Part shown: positions 47,930 through 56,410 of the stretch, piece after piece
Layout of the letters: every line of letters starts with the position of its first letter
How positions within the stretch are numbered: the stretch's first letter is position 1
Origin: Methylobacterium sp. WSM2598
GTDB taxonomy: Bacteria > Pseudomonadota > Alphaproteobacteria > Rhizobiales > Beijerinckiaceae
Direction: 5' to 3'
Length of the DNA: 64,000 nucleotides
Assembly: GCF_000379105.1 (NCBI RefSeq)
Contig: NZ_KB900609.1
Coordinates: 129,802-193,801, forward strand
Position numbers and translations under genes: made by a program
The notes under the pieces: generated by a model
What the model saw: the letters and a program-made list of their open reading frames with translations, nothing else
What the model was told of the DNA's origin: nothing
Database searches by the model: none

Positions 47930-49501
47930 ATGGCGAAGCGTGCGGTGCTGGCGGCAAGCGGTCTCCTGCTCGCCCTGTCCCTCGGGGCCTGCCAGGACGG
48001 CGGGATGTACTCCGGCGGCTCGACCCGCCACCTGCAGCCGATCCCGCAGAAGACCGTGGCGCTGATGTCCCAGAAGGGCATGTCGCCGGGCGATCCGATC
48101 CTCATCCGGGCCTTCAAGAAGGAATCCGAGATGGAGGTGTGGAAGCGCGGCAGCGACGGCCGCTACGCGCTCCTCAAGACCTTCCCGATCTGCCGCTGGT
48201 CCGGCCAGCTCGGCCCGAAGATCCGGCAGGGCGACCGCCAGGCGCCCGAGGGGTTCTACCCGATCACTCCGGGCCAGATGAACCCGAACTCCTCCTACTA
48301 CCTCTCGTTCGACACCGGCTTCCCGAACGCCTTCGACCGGGCGAACAACCGCACCGGCACCTACCTGATGGTGCACGGGACCTGCTCCTCGGCCGGCTGC
48401 TTCGCGATGACCGACGAGGCGATCGCCGAGATCTACGCCATCGCCCGCGAGGCCTTCGCGGGTGGGCAGCGGGCCTTCCAGTTCCAGTCCTACCCGTTTC
48501 GGATGAATGCGGAGAACCTCGCCAAGTACCGCAACGACCCGAACATGCCGTTCTGGAAGAACCTCAAGGAGGGCTCGGATTATTTCGAGGCCCTGCACGA
48601 GGAGCCGCGGGTCGGGGTCTGCGGCACCCGCTACGTGTTCGGCGGCCAGGATGCGGCGGCGGGGTCCTGCGCCCCGAAGGTCGACCCGCTGGTGGCGGAG
48701 AAGCGCGGCAAGGACGAGCAGCAGGTCGCCGAGCTGATCGCCAAGGGCGCTCCGTCCGTGCGGGTGGTCTACAGGGATGGCGGCCAGCACCCGTTCTTCC
48801 GCGAGACGGCGCCGAGCGCGCAGCTCTTCGCCGAGCAGGCGCGGCGGCCCGATCTCGGCATGGTGAGCCGGCCGGAAGCGATCGCGGCCGGACCCGACGA
48901 GATCCCGGTCGACGCCAAGGGCCGGCCGATCCTGATGGCCGAGGCCAAGGCGGCGGACGCGAAGGCGGCGGACGCGAAGGCGCCGGACGGCAAGGCGCAT
49001 GACGGCCGGGCCGAGGCCGCGAACGGGGCGGCGGCCCGCAAGCTCGGCGGTGCGAAGCCTTCCGCGAAGCCGACCGCGCTCGCCTTCGCGGCGCCCGCCG
49101 CCGAGCCGCCCGCGATCCCGAGCCGGGAGGCCGCGCAGGCGCTCGCCGCCGCGCCGGCCGCCGGCGCGGCGGCGCCCGCCCCGGTGACCGTGGCGAGCGC
49201 GGAGGACGACCCGTCGGCCTACCGCAAGCTCCTCGGCAACCTGTTCGGCACCGCCGCGGCGCCGCCGACCGCCCAGGCGGCGCTGCCGCCGCCGCCCGCG
49301 CCCGAGCCGACGCCGCCGGCCCCCAGGAAGGCGCCGCACGCCCACCCGGCGGCCAAGACGAGCGACGCGCACAAGCCTGCCGAGGCGCACAAGCCGGCCA
49401 ATCCCAAGGCCGCCGCCCAGAAGCAGGCGGGCGGCGAGGCCAAGGCGTCGGGGGCGCCGGCCAAGCGGGCCGACGCGGCGGCGACCGCAAAGGCCAATTG
49501 A
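47930..49501 (+). CDS. L,D-transpeptidase (YafK type) lipoprotein
   Basis: A 523-residue lipoprotein whose catalytic half (about 25-270) resembles the YafK/ErfK L,D-transpeptidases that cross-link or trim peptidoglycan. The lipobox LSLGACQ puts Cys near residue 21. The catalytic motif is YLMVHGTCSSAGCFAMTDE, with the His and Cys of HGxxSxGC. The C-terminal 200 residues are Ala/Lys/Pro-rich, including ADAKAADAKAPDGKAHDG repeats, likely a wall-spanning tail. GGGGAG precedes the ATG at 47930. Convergent with the molybdenum enzyme, with repeat copy E between. Confidence 0.9.
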   Translation: MAKRAVLAASGLLLALSLGACQDGGMYSGGSTRHLQPIPQKTVALMSQKGMSPGDPILIRAFKKESEMEVWKRGSDGRYALLKTFPICRWSGQLGPKIRQGDRQAPEGFYPITPGQMNPNSSYYLSFDTGFPNAFDRANNRTGTYLMVHGTCSSAGCFAMTDEAIAEIYAIAREAFAGGQRAFQFQSYPFRMNAENLAKYRNDPNMPFWKNLKEGSDYFEALHEEPRVGVCGTRYVFGGQDAAAGSCAPKVDPLVAEKRGKDEQQVAELIAKGAPSVRVVYRDGGQHPFFRETAPSAQLFAEQARRPDLGMVSRPEAIAAGPDEIPVDAKGRPILMAEAKAADAKAADAKAPDGKAHDGRAEAANGAAARKLGGAKPSAKPTALAFAAPAAEPPAIPSREAAQALAAAPAAGAAAPAPVTVASAEDDPSAYRKLLGNLFGTAAAPPTAQAALPPPPAPEPTPPAPRKAPHAHPAAKTSDAHKPAEAHKPANPKAAAQKQAGGEAKASGAPAKRADAAATAKAN

Positions 49502-49678
49502 GGCGGCTGCGCGGGCCGACGCGCGCGCTGCACGGCTTCGGCACGATGCTCCTGGCACCCGCAGCAGGAGGAACGATGCGGATGCCGCAACGGTCCCGCC
49601 TCACCGGCGGCACTTGTAGGGAATTGGAAGGATCAGCAGGTTCACGGCGCTCTGCCGATATGCGTCCTTGATTCTTCA

Positions 49679-49734
49679 GGGCTTGAGCGAAGCCGACATC
49701 CGCATGGCGACGCAATCCGCCGGATGTCGTACGA
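49679..49734 (+). repeat. dispersed structured repeat, copy E (short form)
   Basis: A 56-base body without the leading palindrome lies between convergent genes. The outer stem is GACATCCG (49695-49702) with CGGATGTC (49721-49728). The inner hairpin is ATGGC-GAC-GCAAT, with one mismatch. The 5' part is trimmed to GGGCTTGAGCGA. The 265-base gap holds no gene. Confidence 0.85.
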
Positions 49735-49766
49735 CACATTCACCCTGAGGCGCCGGCGCAGCAGGG

Positions 49767-52565
49767 TCAGGACCCGCAGGTGCGCGCCGCCGCGACCGCC
49801 CGGTAGATCCGGTCCGGCGCGAAGGGAGTCTCGGTGAGCCGGGCGCCGGTCGCGTCGCGGATGGCGTTGCCGAGCGCCGCCGCCACCGGGTTGAACGGGC
49901 TCTCGCTCATCGATTTCGCGCCGAGCGGACCGATCCGGTCGTAGGTGTCGGCGAAGAGGACCTCGGTGCGCGGCACGTCCGCGAAGGCCGGGATATGGTA
50001 GCTGCGGAAGCTCTGGGTCTCCACGCGGCCCGCGCCGTCGAGGCGCACCTCCTCGTAGAGCGCCGCGCCGAGCGCCTGCGCCACGCCGCCCTCGATCTGG
50101 CCGCGGCACTGCATCGGGTTGATGACCCGGCCCGCATCCGCCGCGTGCAGGCTGCGCAGGATCCGCACCTCGCCGGTCCCCGGATGCACGGCGACCCGGA
50201 AAGCCTGCACGTTGAAGGCCACGGAGCGCGGGCTGCCATCCGCGCGCCCGACCGCGTCGAGCGGCGCGAGATCCGCGAGCGGCACCGGGCCGGCCGGGGT
50301 CTCGACCGCCTCGCCCGCGAGCCGGCACGCCGCCGGGTCCGTGCCGGTGCGGGCCGCCGCCGCGGCGCGGATCGCCCGCGCCAGGTCCTCCGCCGCCCGC
50401 AACGTCGCCTGCCCGGCCACCACCGTGCCGGTGCTGCCGTAGGCGCCGGTGTCGTGGCCGACCGCGTCGGTGTCGGAGGCGTGCAGGCGCACCCGCCCCG
50501 GCCGCGTCCCGAGCACCGAGGCGGCGATCTGCCCGTGCACCGTCGCGGTGCCATTGCCGAACTCGGCGGTGCCGACCGCGAGCGCGTAGGTGCCCGCCCC
50601 GGTGAGCGAGAGGCGGGCCTCGGCGCGGTGCCCGCGGGGCGGGATCGTGTCGATCATCGCCATCGCCATGCCCTCGCCGACGCGCCAGCCGGGCCCGGGC
50701 GGGGCCTCGCCGCCGGGCTCCCGCATCGCCGCCTCGGCGCGGTCGAGGCATTGGTCGAGCCCGTAGGAGCCGTAGGCGACGTCGTGGGGCTCCAGGCTGG
50801 TCGAGACCAGGGGATCGCCCGGTCGCACCGCGTTGCGGCGGCGCAGGAGGTAGGGGTCGAGGCCGAGGCCGCGCGCGAGGTCGTCCATCGCCGATTCGAC
50901 CGCGAAGATGGTCTGGCTCAGGCCGTAGCCCCGGAAGGCCCCCGCCGGCACCGTGTGGGTGTAGACCGAGACGCCGTCCACCCGCTTGTTCGGGCAGCGA
51001 TAGACGCCGATCACCTCGTTGCAGCCGTGGTGGAGCACGCCGCCCGCGTGGTTGGCGTAGGCGCCGGTCTCGGCGAGCACGTCGAGGGCGATGGCGGTGA
51101 GCGTGCCGTCGCGCCGCGCGCCGAGCTTGACGCGGACCCGCATCGGGTGGCGGGTCGTCGCCCCGGTGAACTGCTCGCTGCGCGTGAATTCCCACTTCAC
51201 CGGCCGCCCGAGGCGCAGCACCGCCAGGGCCACCAAGTCCTCGGTCAGCATCTCCTGCTTGCCGCCGAAGCCGCCGCCGACCCGCCCGCACAGCACCCGC
51301 ACCTGCGCCCGGTCGAGGCCCAGCAGCGCCGCGAGGGCGTCGCGGGTCAGGAAGGGCACCTGGCTGCTGGTGCGAAGGACGAGGCGGCCCGCCTCGTCGC
51401 GCCAGCCCAGCGCCCCGTGCGTCTCCAGGTGGGCGTGCTGGATGCGCTGCGAGCGGTACGTGCCCTCGATCACCAGGTCGGCCTCGGCGAAGCCGGCCTC
51501 GACGTCGCCGACCTGTCCGTGCACCTCGGCCGCGAGGTTCGGATGAGGGTGGAGCGGCGGGGCGTCGGCGCCGGGCGGCCCCGGATCGTGGACGCGCGGC
51601 GCGTCCGGATCGAGGGCCCGCTCGGCATCGAGCAGGGCCGGGCGCGGCGCGTAGGTCACGACGAGGGCGGCCACACCCGCCTCGGCCGCCGCCTCGCTCT
51701 CCGCCACCACCGCGGCGACCCGCTGCCCGACGAAGCGCACGATCCGGTCGAGCATCAGGGTGTCGGGCGCGTCGTCGCGCGGATCCTCGTGGCGCCCGGT
51801 CGAGTAGCGGGATGCCGGCACGTCCTCGTGGGTGAATACCGCCACCACCCCCGGCACCGCGAGGGCGGCGGCGCGGTCGACCTGCAGGATCTCCGCGTGG
51901 GCGTGGGGCGAGCGCAGCACCTTGAGGTGGAGCAACCCCTCGACCGCGAGGTCGAACGTGTAGCGCGCCCGCCCGCTCACCACCGCCGGCCCGGCCGGGG
52001 CGGGCAGGCTGCGGCCGCAGGGATCACCCCCCGCCCCGTCGCCCTCGGCCACGGCGCTGTCCGCGCTCGCGTCCGCGCTGCCGGCGCTCGCGTCGGCGAT
52101 CCCGGCGATCGCGTCCGCGATCCCGGCGATCGCGTCCGCGATCGCCCGGTAGCCGGTGCAGCGGCAGAGATTGCCCTTAAGGGCGGCGCCGAGGTCGCGC
52201 CGCTGGCCCTGGTCGAGGGCGGCGGCGGTCATCACCATGCCGGGCGTGCAGAAGCCGCACTGGAAGCCCTGCGCGGCCAGGAAGGCCTCCTGGACCGGGT
52301 GCAGCCGGTCGGGCACCGCCGCATCGGGCCCGCAGGGGCCGGACAGGCCCTCGATCGTCGTGACGGCGCGCCCCTCCGCCCGCAGGGCCGGGACGAGGCA
52401 GCTATGCACCGGCTCCCCGTCGAGATGGACCGTGCAGGCGCCGCAATCGCCGGCGTCGCAGCCCTTCTTCACGCCGAACCAGCCGAGGTCGCGCAGCAGG
52501 GTGCGCAGGCACTGGCCGGGGCGCGGCGCCGCCTCCTGGGAGAGGCCGTTGACCGTCAGCATCAT
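49767..52565 (-). CDS. molybdenum hydroxylase, fused 2Fe-2S and Mo-binding subunit
   Basis: This 932-residue protein joins two parts normally encoded separately in the xanthine dehydrogenase family. The N-terminal 155 residues carry the 2Fe-2S sites (CDAGDCGACTVHLDG; FCTPGMVM; CRCTGYR). An Ala/Asp-rich repeat linker follows (about 140-170). The rest is the molybdopterin domain with GRVGGGFGGKQE, GAFRGYGLSQ and the active-site Glu in AKSMSESPFNP. Substrate is unknown; purines or N-heterocycles are usual in this group. Its ATG overlaps the stop of the FAD gene (ATGATGA). Confidence 0.9.
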   Translation of the reverse strand: MMLTVNGLSQEAAPRPGQCLRTLLRDLGWFGVKKGCDAGDCGACTVHLDGEPVHSCLVPALRAEGRAVTTIEGLSGPCGPDAAVPDRLHPVQEAFLAAQGFQCGFCTPGMVMTAAALDQGQRRDLGAALKGNLCRCTGYRAIADAIAGIADAIAGIADASAGSADASADSAVAEGDGAGGDPCGRSLPAPAGPAVVSGRARYTFDLAVEGLLHLKVLRSPHAHAEILQVDRAAALAVPGVVAVFTHEDVPASRYSTGRHEDPRDDAPDTLMLDRIVRFVGQRVAAVVAESEAAAEAGVAALVVTYAPRPALLDAERALDPDAPRVHDPGPPGADAPPLHPHPNLAAEVHGQVGDVEAGFAEADLVIEGTYRSQRIQHAHLETHGALGWRDEAGRLVLRTSSQVPFLTRDALAALLGLDRAQVRVLCGRVGGGFGGKQEMLTEDLVALAVLRLGRPVKWEFTRSEQFTGATTRHPMRVRVKLGARRDGTLTAIALDVLAETGAYANHAGGVLHHGCNEVIGVYRCPNKRVDGVSVYTHTVPAGAFRGYGLSQTIFAVESAMDDLARGLGLDPYLLRRRNAVRPGDPLVSTSLEPHDVAYGSYGLDQCLDRAEAAMREPGGEAPPGPGWRVGEGMAMAMIDTIPPRGHRAEARLSLTGAGTYALAVGTAEFGNGTATVHGQIAASVLGTRPGRVRLHASDTDAVGHDTGAYGSTGTVVAGQATLRAAEDLARAIRAAAAARTGTDPAACRLAGEAVETPAGPVPLADLAPLDAVGRADGSPRSVAFNVQAFRVAVHPGTGEVRILRSLHAADAGRVINPMQCRGQIEGGVAQALGAALYEEVRLDGAGRVETQSFRSYHIPAFADVPRTEVLFADTYDRIGPLGAKSMSESPFNPVAAALGNAIRDATGARLTETPFAPDRIYRAVAAARTCGS
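52096..52144 (-). repeat. 21-bp tandem repeat in the molybdenum-enzyme linker
   Basis: Two identical 21-bp units (52096-52116 and 52117-52137) plus a partial third encode repeated IADAIAG residues. Degenerate extension reaches about 52050. The period is a multiple of three, so expansion or loss would keep the frame. Confidence 0.85.
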
Positions 52566-53389
52566 CCGCGCGCGTCTCCGTCGAGCTCCTGCCGGATCTC
52601 CTCGGCGAGGAGGAGGGTGACCTGCCGGCGCCATTCCGGCGCGCCGTGGACGTCGTCGTGGGTGAGGCCCGGCGGGATCGCGTCGGCGAGCGCCGCCGCC
52701 AGCGCGCCGGCAGCGGGCAGGGCCGGGAAGGCGATCCGCACCGGGCGGCGGGTCGAGGCCGTGACGGTCAGGGCCAGGGCGCCCGCCGCGTCCCGCGTGC
52801 CGATCAGCAGCGCGCCCGAGCGCCCGTTCGGGCTGAGCGAGATCCGCCGGAAGGCGGCGCGCCGCCGCAGCGCCTCGGCCGGCAGGTCGATCCGGCGCAG
52901 CACCTCGCCGGGCTGCAGGGCGGTCTCCTGCGGGCCGCGCACGAACTCGGTCACGCGCAGCCACCGCTCGCCGCCGTCGCGCTGCCAGATCAGGCAGGTG
53001 CCGTCGAGGGCGGCGGTGAGCGCGATCATCGGGCCGGCCGGCAGGGCCATGCAGAGGTTGCCGCCGACCGTGGCCATGGTCCAGATCTTGAAGGAGCCGA
53101 GCAGCGCCCGGCAGCATTGGCCGATCAGCGGCGCCGCGATCCAGGCGGCGGGGCATTCCGCACGGTCGAGGCGCGCGATGGTGCAGGTCGCGCCGATCCG
53201 CATGCCCTCCGCGTCGATCTCGAGGGGCGGCCAGCCGAGCCGCGCGAGGTCGATGAGCCGCGTCACGCCGGGCTGCGGCTCGGAGAACAGCCAGGTCCCG
53301 CCCGCGAGCCACGCGTCGCCCGGCCGCCACGCGGCCAGATCCTCCCGCCCGCGCGGCGTCAGATGGGCGGTGATCGTGTTGAGGTCCAT
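52562..53389 (-). CDS. molybdenum hydroxylase FAD-binding subunit
   Basis: A 275-residue FAD-binding subunit (CoxM/XdhA-middle type). AWLAGGTWLFSEPQ (about residues 29-42) and the TMATVGGNLCMALPAGPM segment are the two flavin-binding marks. It passes electrons from the 2Fe-2S clusters to an acceptor. The ATG at 53389 gives the family start. Its stop overlaps the next gene, so both subunits are translated together. Confidence 0.9.
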   Translation of the reverse strand: MDLNTITAHLTPRGREDLAAWRPGDAWLAGGTWLFSEPQPGVTRLIDLARLGWPPLEIDAEGMRIGATCTIARLDRAECPAAWIAAPLIGQCCRALLGSFKIWTMATVGGNLCMALPAGPMIALTAALDGTCLIWQRDGGERWLRVTEFVRGPQETALQPGEVLRRIDLPAEALRRRAAFRRISLSPNGRSGALLIGTRDAAGALALTVTASTRRPVRIAFPALPAAGALAAALADAIPPGLTHDDVHGAPEWRRQVTLLLAEEIRQELDGDARG

Positions 53390-53538
53390 CTGCTCTCCCG
53401 TCCCCTCCCGCGCTGCCCTGGCCGCAGGAAGCCGCCGAGGCAAGAATCCGTCCAGCTTCCGCGAGGCGCCGGGAATAAATCCGCGCCGGCCCGGGTCTGG
53501 ACGGGTGGGGCGCGAGGATGCCCCGCGAGGAGGTCACC

Positions 53539-54498
53539 ATGGCGCGGAACGGCGGGCGTGGCGAGGCGGGACGGGACGCGGACGGCATCGACCGGCGCGG
53601 CTTCCTGGAGTGCATGACCTGGGCCGGGACCGGCCTTCTCTGGAGCGCGGGCGGCGGCCTGCCGCGGGCGGTCGGCCTCGGTGCGGCGCGCGCCGCGGAG
53701 CCGGAGGGAGGCCTGCGCTTCCTGCAGATCAGTGACAGCCATGTCGGCTTCGACAAGGCGGCCAATCCCGACGCGCGCCTGACCCTGCGCGAGGCCGTGG
53801 CGCGGATCCGCGCCCTGCCGGAGAAGCCGGCCTTCATCCTGCACACCGGCGACATCAGCCACCTGTCGCGGGAGGGGGAGTTCGACGACGCGGACCAGAT
53901 CCTGCGCGAGACCGGCCTGCCGCTCGTCTTCGTGCCCGGCGAGCACGACATCCTCGATGAGGGGCGAGGCCGCGCCTATCTGGCGCGCTACGGGCGGGGG
54001 ACGCGGGGTGCCGGCTGGTTCAGCTTCGACCAGGGCGGCCTCCACTTCGTCGGCCTCGTCAACGTGGTCGACCTCAGGGCGGGCGGGCTCGGCACGCTCG
54101 GGGCCGAGCAGCTCGCCTGGCTCGAAGCCGACCTCGCCGGATTGTCCTCCTCGACCCCGATCGTGGTCTTCGCCCATATCCCGCTCTGGAGCGTCTATCC
54201 CGAGTGGGGTTGGGGCACCGAGGACGGCGCGCGGGCGCTCGCGCTGCTGCGCCGCTTCGGCTCGGTGACCGTGCTGAACGGGCACATCCACCAGGTCATG
54301 CAGAAGGTCGAGGGGACGGTCGCCTTCCACACCGCGCGCTCGACGGCCTTCCCGCAGCCCGCACCCGGCGCCGCGCCCTCGCCGGGGCCGATGAGGCTGC
54401 CGCCGGGCGAGCTGCGCCGCCACCTCGGCATCGCCAGCGTCTCCTTCGTGCCGGGGGCGGGCCCGCTCGCCATCCTCGACGCGCCGCTGACCGCCTGA
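53539..54498 (+). CDS. exported metallophosphoesterase
   Basis: The 319-residue calcineurin-like phosphoesterase has all metal-binding blocks: DSHVG, GDISH, GEHD (where GNHD is usual), HIPL and GHIHQ. A twin-arginine-type signal (DRRGFLECMTWAGTGLLW) directs it out of the cytoplasm. The ATG at 53539 follows GAGGAGG. Replacement of Asn by Glu in GEHD is notable because that Asn binds a metal in most relatives. It precedes the cupredoxin gene by 10 bases; substrate unknown. Confidence 0.87.
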   Translation: MARNGGRGEAGRDADGIDRRGFLECMTWAGTGLLWSAGGGLPRAVGLGAARAAEPEGGLRFLQISDSHVGFDKAANPDARLTLREAVARIRALPEKPAFILHTGDISHLSREGEFDDADQILRETGLPLVFVPGEHDILDEGRGRAYLARYGRGTRGAGWFSFDQGGLHFVGLVNVVDLRAGGLGTLGAEQLAWLEADLAGLSSSTPIVVFAHIPLWSVYPEWGWGTEDGARALALLRRFGSVTVLNGHIHQVMQKVEGTVAFHTARSTAFPQPAPGAAPSPGPMRLPPGELRRHLGIASVSFVPGAGPLAILDAPLTA

Positions 54499-54508
54499 GG
54501 AGCGCGCG

Positions 54509-54859
54509 ATGCCGACCTCCCTCCCGGCGCCGTCCCGCCGCGCCGTCCTGGCGCTCCCGCTCCTCGCCGCCCTCGGCCCCGCCCGGGCGGCCGCCGCCTC
54601 CGTGCGCATCGAGAACTTCGTGTTCTCGCCCGCCCTGCTGGTCGTGGCGCCCGGCAGCGTGGTGACCTGGACCAACGCGGACGACATCCCCCACGTCGTG
54701 GCGGCGGAGGATGGCTCCTTCCACTCGCCCGCCCTCGACACGGACGAGCGCTTCGCGGCCCGCTTCGAGCGCCCGGGGCAAGTCCGGTACTTCTGCGCCC
54801 TGCATCCGCATATGGTGGGCGTGATCGAGATCCGGGCCTCCGCGGAGGCCTCGCCATGA
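54509..54859 (+). CDS. periplasmic cupredoxin
   Basis: A 116-residue blue-copper protein of the plastocyanin/pseudoazurin type. An N-terminal signal with paired Arg (SRRAVLALPLLAALGPARAA) precedes the barrel. Likely copper ligands are His62 (DIPHVV), Cys96, His99 and Met102 in the Cys-x2-His-x2-Met order. It should carry single electrons in the periplasm. It sits between the phosphoesterase and the 51-residue protein, probably co-transcribed. Confidence 0.9.
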   Translation: MPTSLPAPSRRAVLALPLLAALGPARAAAASVRIENFVFSPALLVVAPGSVVTWTNADDIPHVVAAEDGSFHSPALDTDERFAARFERPGQVRYFCALHPHMVGVIEIRASAEASP

Positions 54860-54910
54860 AGATCCCCGCCATGAGGGCCCGGATCCGGCTCCGGCCCGGG
54901 AGGTCGCGCG

Positions 54911-55066
54911 ATGCCCTATGATCCGCAGGATCACGCCTGCTCCTGGCGCGACCCGGTGGCCGGCCTCGCGCTCTTCGCCGGCCTGCTGATGGGGCTGGCG
55001 GCGCTGCCGGCGCGGATCCCCGTCGAGGTGCCGGCTCCCGCCCGGCCCGCGCTCGCCGCCCGGTGA
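54911..55066 (+). CDS. 51-residue single-pass membrane protein
   Basis: An ATG at 54911 follows a strong GGGAGG site (spacing 7). The 51-residue product has a short polar start, a hydrophobic segment at about 17-34 (VAGLALFAGLLMGLAALP) and a Pro/Ala-rich tail. It ends six bases before the ECF sigma gene. I know no family. Spacing, ribosome site and codon use support it as real despite its size. Confidence 0.72.
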   Translation: MPYDPQDHACSWRDPVAGLALFAGLLMGLAALPARIPVEVPAPARPALAAR

Positions 55067-55072
55067 GCGCCG

Positions 55073-55627
55073 ATGACCCGGGCGAGGGCTCTCTTCGACG
55101 CGACCGTGCTGCCGCATCTCGACGCGGCCTACAGCCTCGCGCGCTTCCTCGCCCGGGACGCGGATGCGGCCGAGGACATCGTGCAGGAGGCGATGCTGCG
55201 GGCCTTCCGCGGCTTCGACGGCTTCCGGGGCGGCGACGCCCGGGCGTGGCTCCTCGCCATCGTCCGCAACTGCGCCCGGAGCTGGGCGGCGGCGCGCCCC
55301 CGGGCGGCCGCCGGCGCGGCGGAGGAGGGCGGCCCCGAGGACCCCTGGGACCGGGAGGCCGAGACGCCCGAGGCGTCCCTCGCCCGGGGCGACGAGATCG
55401 CCGCCGTGCGCGCCCTGGTGGCGGCCCTGCCGGAGCCGTTCCGGGAGACGCTCGTCCTGCGCGAGCTGGAGGATCTGTCCTACCGCGACGTCGCGGCGGT
55501 GACGGGCGTGCCGGTCGGCACGGTGATGTCGCGCCTCGCCCGGGCGCGGGCCCTGTTCGGCGCCGCCTGGCGCCGCCGCTTCGGGGAGGAATCCCCGCCC
55601 GTCCCCAAGGAGCACGAAACGCCATGA
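55073..55627 (+). CDS. ECF-family RNA polymerase sigma factor
   Basis: A 184-residue extracytoplasmic-function sigma factor with region 2 (SLARFLARDADAAEDIVQEAMLRAF and the FRGGDARAWLLAIVRN segment) and region 4 (LPEPFRETLVLRELEDLSYRDVAAVTGVPVGTVMSRLARAR). It is overlapped by four bases (ATGA) by the anti-sigma gene that follows. The gene group suggests a response in which the cupredoxin and phosphoesterase are regulated together, by inference. Confidence 0.93.
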   Translation: MTRARALFDATVLPHLDAAYSLARFLARDADAAEDIVQEAMLRAFRGFDGFRGGDARAWLLAIVRNCARSWAAARPRAAAGAAEEGGPEDPWDREAETPEASLARGDEIAAVRALVAALPEPFRETLVLRELEDLSYRDVAAVTGVPVGTVMSRLARARALFGAAWRRRFGEESPPVPKEHETP

Positions 55628-56385
55628 GCGCGCCCCGTCCCGATCCCTGCCGCGACCGCGCGCTGCTGCTCCACGGGCTCCTCGACGGGGAGCTCGACGC
55701 CGCCCACGCGCTCGGGCTGGAGGCGCATCTCGAGTCCTGCCCGGCCTGCCGCGCGGCGTACGGGCGATTGCGGGAGGAGCGCGACCTGCGCCGCCGCGAC
55801 GGGGTGCGCCATTCCGCCCCGGCGGCCTTGCGGCGGCGCGTGGCGGCGGCCCTCGACGCGGAGGAGGCCGCCCGGTCCCCGGCGCGGCCGCTGCGCCGGC
55901 TGCTCGCCCCGGCCGCCCTGGCCCTGGCGGCGAGCCTCGCGGTCGCATTCCTGCCGCTCGGCCTCGACCGGAACGGGGCCCTGCGCGACGACCTCGTCTC
56001 CGGCCATGTCCGCTCGCTCCTCGCGAACCACCTCACGGACGTCCCGTCCAGCGACCAGCACACCGTGAAGCCGTGGTTCTCCGGCAGGCTCGACTTCGCG
56101 CCGCCGGTCGTCGACCTGTCGGATCGCGGCTTCGACCTGGTCGGCGGGCGCCTCGACTATGTCGGCGGCCGGGTCGTGGCGGCGCTGGTCTACCGGCGGC
56201 GCGGGCACGTCATCAACCTGTTCGTCTGGCCGGGCAGCGGCGGCTGGTCCGCCGGCAGCGCGCGGGAGGGCTACGGCCTGCTGCACTGGTCGCAGGCCGG
56301 GCTGACCTTCTGGGCCGTCTCCGACCTCAACCCCACCGAGCTGCAGGAATTCGAGCAGGATTTCGCGGCCCGCGCGCCGCGCTGA
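55624..56385 (+). CDS. anti-sigma factor with zinc-finger and transmembrane segment
   Basis: The 253-residue regulator has a zinc-binding anti-sigma domain (His35, Cys39, Cys42 in HLESCPACR), one membrane segment at about 95-117 and a C-terminal exported part (HTVKPWFSGRLDFAPPVVDL). It should hold the ECF factor inactive until a signal arrives at the membrane. Its ATG overlaps the sigma stop (ATGA), the usual sigma/anti-sigma pairing. Confidence 0.9.
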   Translation: MSAPRPDPCRDRALLLHGLLDGELDAAHALGLEAHLESCPACRAAYGRLREERDLRRRDGVRHSAPAALRRRVAAALDAEEAARSPARPLRRLLAPAALALAASLAVAFLPLGLDRNGALRDDLVSGHVRSLLANHLTDVPSSDQHTVKPWFSGRLDFAPPVVDLSDRGFDLVGGRLDYVGGRVVAALVYRRRGHVINLFVWPGSGGWSAGSAREGYGLLHWSQAGLTFWAVSDLNPTELQEFEQDFAARAPR

Positions 56386-56410
56386 GGCGGCTCGGCGCGG
56401 CGCGCGCTGC

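Noticed and set aside
54856-54921. A 21-codon frame overlapping the cupredoxin stop.
   Set aside because: It is very short, basic and lacks a ribosome site, and it runs into the start of the better-supported 51-residue gene.
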